DNA from: Anaerolineae bacterium
GTDB lineage: Bacteria; Chloroflexota; Anaerolineae; Anaerolineales; Villigracilaceae
Direction of reading: 5' to 3'
NCBI GenBank assembly: GCA_017303735.1
Contig: JAFLCF010000134.1
Coordinates: 1 to 12,418 of the forward strand
DNA: 12,418 nucleotides
The notes below the pieces were generated by a model, which was not told the origin of the DNA, did no database searches, and saw only the letters and a program-made list of their open reading frames with translations. The position numbers were made by a program, and so were the translations under genes. This document shows positions 6,297 to 12,418 of this stretch, in pieces (positions within the stretch are counted from its first letter, which is position 1; every line of letters begins with the position of its first letter).

Positions 6297-6316
6297 CCTC
6301 GCTGGCCGTAGCGGGG
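6297..6316 (+). promoter_or_regulatory. Hairpin in the leader of the radical SAM operon
   Basis: CCTCGCT (6297-6303) pairs with AGCGGGG (6310-6316) through seven pairs, one of them G-U, around the loop GGCCGT. It lies between the predicted transcription start and the ribosome binding site AGGAG (6337-6341). No T-run follows, so it is not a terminator. It is too short for a cobalamin or SAM riboswitch and is best regarded as a stabilising or regulatory leader hairpin. Confidence 0.35.
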
Positions 6317-6351
6317 ATTTGCAGTGATATCGAATCAGGAGACTGCTTCAT

Positions 6352-7767
6352 ATGAAGATCACACTTATTTCACCTAAAGGACCGTTGTATCGCCATCGTG
6401 GGGGGATTTTCAAAAAGAACCTTCGCTACGCCCCATTAACATTATCCACGCTTGCCGCGTACATTCCGCCTGAACTCAACGCGACGGTTGAGATTCTTGA
6501 TGAAGGCATCGAGGATGTGGATTTGAACCTGCAAACCGATTTGATCGGGATGACCGTCATCACTGGCTCTTCGATGCGGGCATACGAACTCGCGGCTCAT
6601 TTTCGCGGACGGGGGATTCCCGTCGTGCTCGGCGGACCTCATATCACGCTGATGCCTGAGGATGCCCAACCTCACGCTGACTCGATTGTTGTGGGTTATG
6701 CCGAAGATACCTGGCCCCAACTCTTGCGCGATTTTGCGGCGGGACAAATGAAACGGCGCTATGATATGGCTCCCGATCTCAGCCTGGCGAACCGTCCTTT
6801 CCCGAAGCGTGAGTTGATGAAGAAACAGCATTACCTCACCACGCATGTTTTTGAAGCCACACGCTCCTGCGTTCATAGTTGCGAGTTCTGCGTTGCGCCC
6901 GCCGCCTGGGGCATTCATCCATACTTCAAACCAGTTGAGGATGTGATCGCCGATATCAAACAGCACTGGGGGCGAAAGATCATCTTCATTGACCTGAACC
7001 TCATTTCAGATAAAGAATATGCCGCCCGTTTGTTCGAGGCGATGATTCCTCTCAAGGTGAATTGGTTCGGGCTGTCTACCACACTCCTCGGTAAGGATGA
7101 GGCGCTTCTTTCCCTCGCCGCCCGCAGCGGATGCACAGGTCTGTTGATGGGATTCGAATCCATTTCAACTGCCAACCTGCGCCAGACCAAAAAGGGATTC
7201 AACTCTCCTGACCAATACAAGGAATTGACGCAGAAGCTTCACAGACATGGCATCACGCTCATGGCATGTTTCACTTTTGGTCTCGACCACGATACCACCG
7301 ACGTTTTCATGCAGACCGCAAAATTCGCCATTGATGCAGGCATTGACCTGCCGCGTTTTGCCATTGTCACGCCTTTCCCGAACACAGGTTTATATAAACG
7401 CCTCGAATCTGAAGGACGCATCCTCACCAAAAATTGGGAGTTGTACGATGCCCAACATGTTGTCTTTCAACCCAAGTTGATGACGCCCTCCGAGTTGTAT
7501 GAAGGGCACGAAAAAGCCTGGAAGTACACCTATTCTGCATCAGCAATGGCGACGCGTTATCTCAAATCACGCATCCAAACCCCAGTCTGGTGGATTGCCA
7601 ACATGGGCTATCGTTTTTACGCCCATCACCTCCAGGATTTTTACAACTGCGATTGGATCATCGGTCAACTCGACGAAAGACCCGTCAGCCCTGTATTCAT
7701 GCCAGAAGCTGCGCTTGAAATGGCATTGCCAATGGTGGACAAAGAGGACAATGCCCCATGCGGTTAA
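6352..7767 (+). CDS. B12-binding-domain radical SAM protein, first copy
   Basis: This encodes a 471-aa class B type radical SAM enzyme (cobalamin-binding domain followed by radical SAM domain). Residues 1-130 form the Rossmann-like B12-binding domain, with VVLGGPH at 91-97 and VVGYAED near 113-119. The base-off cobalamin motif DxHxxG is absent, as is common in this class. The radical SAM cluster motif is C173-VHS-C177-EF-C180, preceded by EATR; GFES lies at 267-270, and TPFPNTGLYKRLESEGRI marks the end of the barrel. About 100 C-terminal residues follow. Known relatives methylate unactivated carbons or rearrange rings (HpnP, BchE types); the substrate here is unknown. In the strand where the second copy has VDDN, this one has IDLN. 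The ATG at 6352 has AGGAG ten bases upstream. It is first in the operon and overlaps the next gene by 10 nt. Confidence 0.9.
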   Translation: MKITLISPKGPLYRHRGGIFKKNLRYAPLTLSTLAAYIPPELNATVEILDEGIEDVDLNLQTDLIGMTVITGSSMRAYELAAHFRGRGIPVVLGGPHITLMPEDAQPHADSIVVGYAEDTWPQLLRDFAAGQMKRRYDMAPDLSLANRPFPKRELMKKQHYLTTHVFEATRSCVHSCEFCVAPAAWGIHPYFKPVEDVIADIKQHWGRKIIFIDLNLISDKEYAARLFEAMIPLKVNWFGLSTTLLGKDEALLSLAARSGCTGLLMGFESISTANLRQTKKGFNSPDQYKELTQKLHRHGITLMACFTFGLDHDTTDVFMQTAKFAIDAGIDLPRFAIVTPFPNTGLYKRLESEGRILTKNWELYDAQHVVFQPKLMTPSELYEGHEKAWKYTYSASAMATRYLKSRIQTPVWWIANMGYRFYAHHLQDFYNCDWIIGQLDERPVSPVFMPEAALEMALPMVDKEDNAPCG

Positions 7768-9134
7768 CCCTTATTCATCCCTGTATTGGTCGTCGCAAAG
7801 ATCAACCTTACATTCGTCTCTGGCAAATGGAGCCGCTTCCGCCTGCCGCCATTGCTGGGCTTACACCCGAAGGTGTGGAGATCAAATTTTACGATGACCG
7901 CATGGAACGTATCCCATATGACGAGCCAACAGATTTGGTCGGCATCAGTGTGGAAACGTACACTGCCAAGCGTGCCTATCAAATTGCCAGCGAATACCGC
8001 AAGCGCGGCGTGCCTGTAGTGATGGGCGGATTCCACGCCACACTTTGCCCCGAAGAAGTTTCACAATACGCTGATTCAGTTGTCGTCGGTGAAGCCGAGA
8101 CGCTTTGGGAAACCGTGCTCAAGGATGCGGAACGCAAGACTCTCAAACCCTATTATCGCGCTGATTCCCGTCCCTCTCTTGCGCGGATGAAACCCCAGCG
8201 CCTAATTTATAAGGGGAAGAATTATCTGCCCATTGGCTTGGTCGAAGCTGGAAGAGGTTGCCACTTCGTCTGTGACTTCTGTGCCGTGCAAACGGTTTTC
8301 GGTCACACACAAACCCGCCGCCCCGCCGACGATATTTTCACCGAACTTGAGCAACTTCGCGAGAAACCCCTCATCTTCTTTGTGGACGATAACATCACCT
8401 CCAACATAGCGCAGGCAAAAGAGTTCTTCAAGGAATTGAAGAAGTTGAAGATTCGCTGGGTCAGTCAGGCGAGCATCAACGCCGCGCATGACGAAGAATT
8501 TTTGCATCTCATCAAAGAAAGCGGATGTCAGGGAGTCTTGATCGGATTCGAGTCGCTAAACCCAGACAATCTCAAGAAGATGAATAAAGGCTTCAACACC
8601 ATGCAGGGCGGATATGAAAAAGCGCTGGCAAATTTGCGCAAACACAACATCCGCCTCTACATCACCTTCGTCTTTGGCTACGACGAAGATACCGAAGCCA
8701 GCTTCAAACAAACCGTGGATTTTGCCCTGCATCACAAGTTCTACATCGCCGCCTTCAATCACCTCACGCCTTTCCCTGGCACGCCACTCTACAAACGCCT
8801 CGAACAGGACGGTCGCCTGCTCTTTGACAAATGGTGGCTGGATGACCGCTACTCGTATAACATGATCCCCTTTCAACCCGCGCACATGACTCCCGAACGC
8901 CTGCAACGCGGATGTGTGGATGCCCGCGCCGAGTTCTACAACTGGAGCAACATCTGGAACCGCAGCATGGATTCGGTCAACCGCTCCAGCATGTTGATGT
9001 GGTGGCAGTTCTACGGCATTAATTCCATGTTCCGCCGCGAAGTGCGCCAGCGAGATTACTATCCGCTGGGGGATGAGTCTTTTAGCGGCACCCTGCTCAA
9101 AGTCCGCGAAAGAGGCGAGCCGATTCACTGGTAA
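7758..9134 (+). CDS. B12-binding-domain radical SAM protein, second copy
   Basis: This encodes a 458-aa protein with the same architecture as its upstream neighbour but clearly divergent sequence. A B12-binding domain covers residues 1-125 (VVMGGFHATL around 87-96, VVVGEAETLW at 108-117, no DxHxxG). A radical SAM domain carries C168-HFV-C172-DF-C175, then FFVDDNITSN, LIGFES and TPFPGTPLYKRLEQDGRL. A C-terminal region is rich in aromatic residues (FYNWSNIWNRS, MLMWWQFYGI). It is expected to use cobalamin, S-adenosylmethionine and a 4Fe-4S cluster for radical methylation or rearrangement; the substrate is unknown. Its ATG at 7758 lies inside the end of the previous gene, a 10-nt overlap implying coupled translation and probably related substrates. 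It is followed by a 71-nt gap with a repeat before the desaturase. Confidence 0.9.
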   Translation: MRLTLIHPCIGRRKDQPYIRLWQMEPLPPAAIAGLTPEGVEIKFYDDRMERIPYDEPTDLVGISVETYTAKRAYQIASEYRKRGVPVVMGGFHATLCPEEVSQYADSVVVGEAETLWETVLKDAERKTLKPYYRADSRPSLARMKPQRLIYKGKNYLPIGLVEAGRGCHFVCDFCAVQTVFGHTQTRRPADDIFTELEQLREKPLIFFVDDNITSNIAQAKEFFKELKKLKIRWVSQASINAAHDEEFLHLIKESGCQGVLIGFESLNPDNLKKMNKGFNTMQGGYEKALANLRKHNIRLYITFVFGYDEDTEASFKQTVDFALHHKFYIAAFNHLTPFPGTPLYKRLEQDGRLLFDKWWLDDRYSYNMIPFQPAHMTPERLQRGCVDARAEFYNWSNIWNRSMDSVNRSSMLMWWQFYGINSMFRREVRQRDYYPLGDESFSGTLLKVRERGEPIHW

Positions 9135-9140
9135 CGATCT

Positions 9141-9195
9141 TAACCACAAAGGTTTTCCTTCGTGTACCTTAGTGACCCTTCGTGGTAGAAAAAAA
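9141..9195. repeat. Short inverted repeat between radical SAM and desaturase genes
   Basis: ACCACAAAGG (9143-9152) and CCTTCGTGGT (9177-9186) are reverse complements at 9 of 10 positions, with CCTTCGTGTACCTTAGTGAC between them. The wording (CTTCGTG..., CTTAGTGAC, TTCGTGGT) resembles a dispersed intergenic repeat I recall from Chloroflexota and other genomes. It lacks a T-tail, so it is probably not a terminator. It covers the alternative GTG start (9182) of the desaturase, which argues for starting at 9206. Confidence 0.45.
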
Positions 9196-9205
9196 TCAAT
9201 TACTC

Positions 9206-10186
9206 ATGCCCCTTCCTCCCGCCACTCTCCCTCCTGAATACCTGCCCCTCAAACGAAAGTTGATGAGCGAACATAAGGACGAATTCGCCTCCTTCCGCAA
9301 AGAGGATGTGCGCCTGCGCCTGGTTGAGATCGTCACTTTCTTCTTCGTTTGGTTGAGCGGCGCGGCATTGACCTTGTTTGCCGTTTCACTTGAGCCTCTC
9401 TGGCTGAAAATTCCATTGATCGCAATCGGTATCTTCCTATGCGGACTGGCATTCTTCGTCTTCTTTCTTGAAGTCCACGAAGGCATGCACAGCGTCTTGT
9501 TCAAAAATAAAATCCTGAATGACCTTGTCTCGTTTTTGTTTTGCCTGCCGCTCTTCATGTCGTTGACCAGCGCCGTTATTTTGCACCTGCGGCATCATCG
9601 TTATCTCGGCGAAAAAGGCGACCCAGATGAATACCGTTTTTATGCCAAAACAAAATTGGGCTTGATGCTTCTCTATTATGGGCGACTGTTCATAGCACCC
9701 ACGATCTACATTTTCTTAATTCCCATTCTGGGATACCGTCACGCCACATCCCGCCAGCGGGTGCGCATCCTGCTGGAGTTTGCGGTGATGCTGGTTTTCT
9801 ACGTCTTCATATTTTCTCAAGTGCCATTCATCAATCTTTTGTTCGTCTGGTTGATCCCCACATCCGTCACGGGTTTTCTGATCGGCTTGTGGGGGCTTGC
9901 TCAACACGCGCTCACCAATGCCAGTGATCCCTTGCTTGCCAGCCGTTCTGTCCATGCCAATTCGCTGGTTTCGTTTTGCTTCATCAACCAAAACTATCAT
10001 CTCGAACATCACCTCTTCCCCGAAGTCCCCAGCTATCACCTCAAAAAAGTATACGAAGTGATCTGGCAGCAATTGCCCTACGCCCTTTCCTCCGATTCCT
10101 ATATCGGCTTCATGCGAGACTTTATCCGCCTGAGCGTCAAACTCGAAGACAAACCCATCGGTTATACCGAGATCATCGGTTGGTGA
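9206..10186 (+). CDS. Membrane fatty-acid desaturase-type diiron enzyme
   Basis: This encodes a 326-aa integral membrane protein of the fatty acid desaturase/hydroxylase superfamily. The three histidine boxes that bind the diiron centre are complete: H91-EGM-H95, H127-LR-HH131 and H265-LE-HH269, with several hydrophobic helices around them. The usual reactions are O2-dependent desaturation or hydroxylation of acyl chains or other lipids; regiochemistry and substrate cannot be told. The ATG at 9206 is preferred over an in-frame GTG at 9182, which lies inside a repeat and would add eight residues. No strong ribosome binding site precedes either. The stop is 1 nt before the start of the next gene. 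Its place between radical SAM genes suggests a shared lipid-like substrate. Oxygen use would imply that the operon works at least partly under oxic or micro-oxic conditions. Confidence 0.9.
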   Translation: MPLPPATLPPEYLPLKRKLMSEHKDEFASFRKEDVRLRLVEIVTFFFVWLSGAALTLFAVSLEPLWLKIPLIAIGIFLCGLAFFVFFLEVHEGMHSVLFKNKILNDLVSFLFCLPLFMSLTSAVILHLRHHRYLGEKGDPDEYRFYAKTKLGLMLLYYGRLFIAPTIYIFLIPILGYRHATSRQRVRILLEFAVMLVFYVFIFSQVPFINLLFVWLIPTSVTGFLIGLWGLAQHALTNASDPLLASRSVHANSLVSFCFINQNYHLEHHLFPEVPSYHLKKVYEVIWQQLPYALSSDSYIGFMRDFIRLSVKLEDKPIGYTEIIGW

Positions 10187-10187
10187 T

Positions 10188-11279
10188 ATGCCCTCCCATC
10201 ACTTCGAACTCGCCACGCAACATGACGACCCCGAGCTACGCCGCCTGCTGCGTGAGAATCCATTTGCGGGTTCGATCTCATTATCGTTGGAACGTGAACC
10301 AAATTACTTTCTTGCATCCAACATCGAAGGCGCATTTCATGAAACCCTGGTCGTGCGCGACACGAAAACGAATCAACTCGTTGGCATCGGTGATCGTTCG
10401 GTGCGCCCGCTGTATGTCAACGGCGAGATCAAAGATGTCGGCTACTTCAGTGGCTTGCGCGTGGACGCGAAGTATCAACATGGGTTGGCGCTTGCGCGTT
10501 TTCTCGGCAAGGGTTGGGAAGGTCAGCGCGAACAGCACAAAGATGGCAGGACAAAATTTTATTTGATGAGCATTGTCTCCGATAACAACCCTGCAAAGCG
10601 CTTGCTCGATTCGAAATTGCCGTATTATCCACGCCTGCATCTGCACACGCACATGTTCACCTATGCCATCCATCCCGCCCGCCCCAAAAAAGAATCAAAG
10701 ATAAAGATCAAGCGTGGCAATGTGGATTCAATTCCCGCCATTGTGGATTGTCTCACCCGCAGCGGGATGCGACACCAATTCGCCCCACACTGGAATGAGC
10801 AAACGCTTCTTTCCCCGCTCACGCCTGGTCTTTCCATCTCAAACTTTTTCCTCGTCCAAAGCGGATCCCGCATCCGCGGCTGTTTGGCATTGTGGGATCA
10901 ACAAACCTGTAAGCAAACCGTCGTGCGCGGATACAGCGGCAACATGGCGCGTTTTCGAAAGATCATTAATCTGTTCACTCCGCTACCCGAGCCTGGCACG
11001 CGCCTCAACCAATGCTTCGCCTGCTTCCTCGCCGTAGACGATGATGACCCCGAAATATTCTCCGCCTTGTTGCGTGCCGTATACAACGAATCCGCTCGCA
11101 TGAAATATGATTACTTTTTACTCGGCTTAACCAAAGACAGCCCCTTTCATTCCATCGTCAAAACCTACCGACCCCTCACATACGAAAGCGACATTTACCT
11201 CGCCGCCTGGGAAGATGGCTTCGACGAAATCGCCCGCGTGGATGACCGCCCCTCCGCGCCTGAGATCGCAATCTTATGA
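10188..11279 (+). CDS. GNAT-like protein of 363 aa, possibly two GNAT folds
   Basis: About twice the length of a single GNAT domain, this protein has one recognisable acetyl-CoA-type module in its first half. The strand GYFSGLRVDAKYQHGLALARFL (about 85-106) has the GxA turn of motif A but a Tyr where R/Q is usual. SDNNPAKRLL at 131-140 resembles motif B. The second half (from about 173, KIKRGNVDSIPAIVDCL) starts like another GNAT module and continues to a strand with YDYFLLGL near the end, but its binding loop is not clear. It may transfer an acyl group or may have lost catalysis. The ATG at 10188 follows the desaturase stop by 1 nt, and the stop overlaps the next start (ATGA), so expression is tightly coupled. 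No signal peptide or membrane helix is seen. Confidence 0.7.
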   Translation: MPSHHFELATQHDDPELRRLLRENPFAGSISLSLEREPNYFLASNIEGAFHETLVVRDTKTNQLVGIGDRSVRPLYVNGEIKDVGYFSGLRVDAKYQHGLALARFLGKGWEGQREQHKDGRTKFYLMSIVSDNNPAKRLLDSKLPYYPRLHLHTHMFTYAIHPARPKKESKIKIKRGNVDSIPAIVDCLTRSGMRHQFAPHWNEQTLLSPLTPGLSISNFFLVQSGSRIRGCLALWDQQTCKQTVVRGYSGNMARFRKIINLFTPLPEPGTRLNQCFACFLAVDDDDPEIFSALLRAVYNESARMKYDYFLLGLTKDSPFHSIVKTYRPLTYESDIYLAAWEDGFDEIARVDDRPSAPEIAIL

Positions 11280-12400
11280 ATAAAATTTTCGACCTGATTT
11301 TAGACTTGGTTCTAATCGTTACGAATTGGACCCTCATTCATCTCTTTCCTTTCTTTCGTTCTAAAACCGGCTGGGATAATCCAAACGTTCGTAACGTTAC
11401 AAGCCTTACCTACCTACTAAGTGGGACCTGGGTTACCAGCCCCAATCTTGAAGCATGGCGCGCAAACCGCAACGCCGAGCTCTTTCCGGCTGTCTTACAA
11501 GTACAAACTATCAACCGCTGTAACGCTTCCTGCCAGATGTGCCCATACCCATATACGGTTCATTTAGAGCCGCGCGCTGTCATGGATGATGCTCTATATA
11601 GCAAGATCGTCACCGAATGTGCAAGTGAGGATGGATTTGTTGAGCTTGTCCCCATGGCACAGAGTGAACCCCTGCTCGATGTCAAAATGGAGAGCCGCAT
11701 TGCCGAGTTTAAGCGCATTGCAAAACCTCATCAGATGGTCGAGATTGTTACCAATGGTAGTGCACTCACTCCGGTTCGTTTTCAAAGACTTGTTGAAAGT
11801 GGTGTGGATAAGATCACCTTTAGTCTCAGTGCATTTACTGAAGCAACCTATAACACGATCATAGAAGGCTTGTCTTGGAAACAGATCATCAGAAATTTGG
11901 AAGCGATTTCCATATCTCCGTTGAGGTCAAAGGTCAACATCTTTTTACGATATGTGCGCCAAACAGGCAATGAAAGTGAATTTCCGGCATTCAATAAATA
12001 TTGGAGAGGCAAAGGCTTGAATGTCGTCGCCTACGAAGTCAACAATCGATCCGGTGCGCTTGAAAATTATGACCGGCTCAAGCCTTTCAAGAGTTTCCTA
12101 TTTAAAAAAATACGCAAAAGTATGGGGCGGGTTTTGTTCAAAAACACCTGTCCACATGCCTTTGGCATTATGCATGTTTTGTCAAACGGAGATGTCCCGC
12201 TTTGCGCGAATGATTGGCATCACCGTCATCTTCTTGGGAATGTGCGTACGCAAAGCATTCGTGAAATATACAATTCCAAAGGTATAAAGGACATTCGTGA
12301 GTTGATGGAACAAGGACGCTTTGAAGAGATCGATGCCTGTCGCGATTGTTCCTTCTTCCATGAATGGCTATCGATTCAAGGTATGGAGGAATCTGTATGA
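11276..12400 (+). CDS. Membrane-anchored radical SAM protein with short SPASM-type C-terminus
   Basis: This encodes a 374-aa protein. Residues 5-27 form a hydrophobic segment (ILDLVLIVTNWTLIHLFPFF), likely a membrane anchor and unusual for this family. The radical SAM motif is C82-NAS-C86-QM-C89, then VTNGSALT at about 158-165. The C-terminus holds C292, G305-DVPL-C310 (the SPASM G-x4-C signature) and C355-RD-C358. That gives four cysteines, enough for one auxiliary iron-sulfur cluster rather than the two of a full SPASM domain. SPASM enzymes often modify peptides, but others act on sugars, alcohols or lipids. Nothing here shows a precursor peptide. It starts with an ATGA overlap and ends with another. 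Its base composition is more A/T-rich than the upstream genes, which suggests separate ancestry. The radical SAM assignment is firm; the substrate is unknown. Confidence 0.88.
   Translation: MNKIFDLILDLVLIVTNWTLIHLFPFFRSKTGWDNPNVRNVTSLTYLLSGTWVTSPNLEAWRANRNAELFPAVLQVQTINRCNASCQMCPYPYTVHLEPRAVMDDALYSKIVTECASEDGFVELVPMAQSEPLLDVKMESRIAEFKRIAKPHQMVEIVTNGSALTPVRFQRLVESGVDKITFSLSAFTEATYNTIIEGLSWKQIIRNLEAISISPLRSKVNIFLRYVRQTGNESEFPAFNKYWRGKGLNVVAYEVNNRSGALENYDRLKPFKSFLFKKIRKSMGRVLFKNTCPHAFGIMHVLSNGDVPLCANDWHHRHLLGNVRTQSIREIYNSKGIKDIRELMEQGRFEEIDACRDCSFFHEWLSIQGMEESV
12385..12390 (+). promoter_or_regulatory. Ribosome binding site of the last, partial gene
   Basis: GGAGGA lies six bases before the ATG at 12397, inside the end of the preceding coding region. 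It supports the next start and continuation of the operon past the window. Confidence 0.75.
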
Positions 12401-12418
12401 GTGAAAAAAAACAATCAT
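12397..12418 (+). CDS. Start of a further operon gene (cut by window edge)
   Basis: Only MSEKKQS is visible. The ATG overlaps the stop of the radical SAM/SPASM gene as ATGA and has a strong GGAGGA ribosome binding site, so a translated gene almost certainly begins here. Its function cannot be judged from seven residues. Confidence 0.65.

Noticed and set aside
6287..6351. Possible cobalamin or SAM riboswitch ahead of the B12 radical SAM genes
   Set aside because: The leader is only about 65 nt and has a single small hairpin; no B12-box or SAM-riboswitch core is visible.
8556..9149. 197-codon open frame on the minus strand inside the second radical SAM gene
   Set aside because: It lies antisense to strongly conserved radical SAM sequence, and its translation shows no family features.
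11276..12418. Peptide (RiPP) modification system suggested by the SPASM-type enzyme
   Set aside because: No small precursor-like gene, leader-binding domain or protease is seen in the window. The neighbours point to lipid-type chemistry, though genes beyond the edge could change this.
1..12418. CRISPR arrays, tRNA, rRNA, insertion sequences with transposase, or defence genes
   Set aside because: I saw no regularly spaced repeats, no tRNA-like cloverleaf, and no transposase, integrase or known defence domain in the frames that look real.

Overview
The window most likely comes from a bacterium of the Chloroflexota, probably an Anaerolineae-like lineage. This is an inference from the style of the proteins (the paired glutaredoxin and glutaredoxin-thioredoxin reductase, the DUF2270 protein, the B12-type radical SAM enzymes) and from the dispersed repeats. 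No rRNA or other marker gene is present. Base composition is middling, about half G+C in most genes, with a clear drop in the last complete gene.

Region 1 (1-3114, minus strand). From right to left lie a glutaredoxin domain fused to a thioredoxin reductase, a stand-alone glutaredoxin closely resembling the fused domain, a major facilitator superfamily (MFS) transporter, and the start of a probable SAM-dependent methyltransferase cut by the window edge. A perfect 15-bp hairpin sits between the stand-alone glutaredoxin and the transporter and contains the transporter's start codon. A 16-bp perfect palindrome lies upstream of the reductase, beside a candidate extended -10 promoter.

Region 2 (3115-6351, plus strand or non-coding). 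A small GNAT acetyltransferase runs divergently from the reductase and ends at a clear intrinsic terminator. Then comes repeat-like DNA with hairpins, an orphan C-terminal part of a molybdopterin oxidoreductase that has lost its catalytic part, a 33-nt perfect palindrome, and a membrane protein joining DUF2270 to DUF2179. The next 395 bases contain no convincing gene. They hold a possible relic of a Mg-chelatase/ComM-like C-terminus, a repeat-like segment, and the promoter and leader of the next operon.

Region 3 (6352-12418, plus strand) is the most interesting part: a compact operon of at least six genes. It starts with two different B12-binding radical SAM enzymes overlapping by 10 nt. These are followed by a membrane fatty-acid-desaturase-type diiron enzyme, a 363-aa GNAT-like protein, a radical SAM enzyme with an N-terminal membrane helix and a short SPASM-type C-terminus, and the first codons of another gene. 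The last three junctions are 1-nt spacing, ATGA overlap and ATGA overlap. Two probable radical methylases or rearrangement enzymes, an oxygen-dependent membrane oxidase or desaturase, an acyltransferase-like protein and a membrane-anchored radical SAM enzyme suggest a pathway that builds or tailors a lipid or lipid-linked metabolite. The product cannot be named from the sequence. The last complete gene is visibly more A/T-rich than the rest and may have been recruited later.
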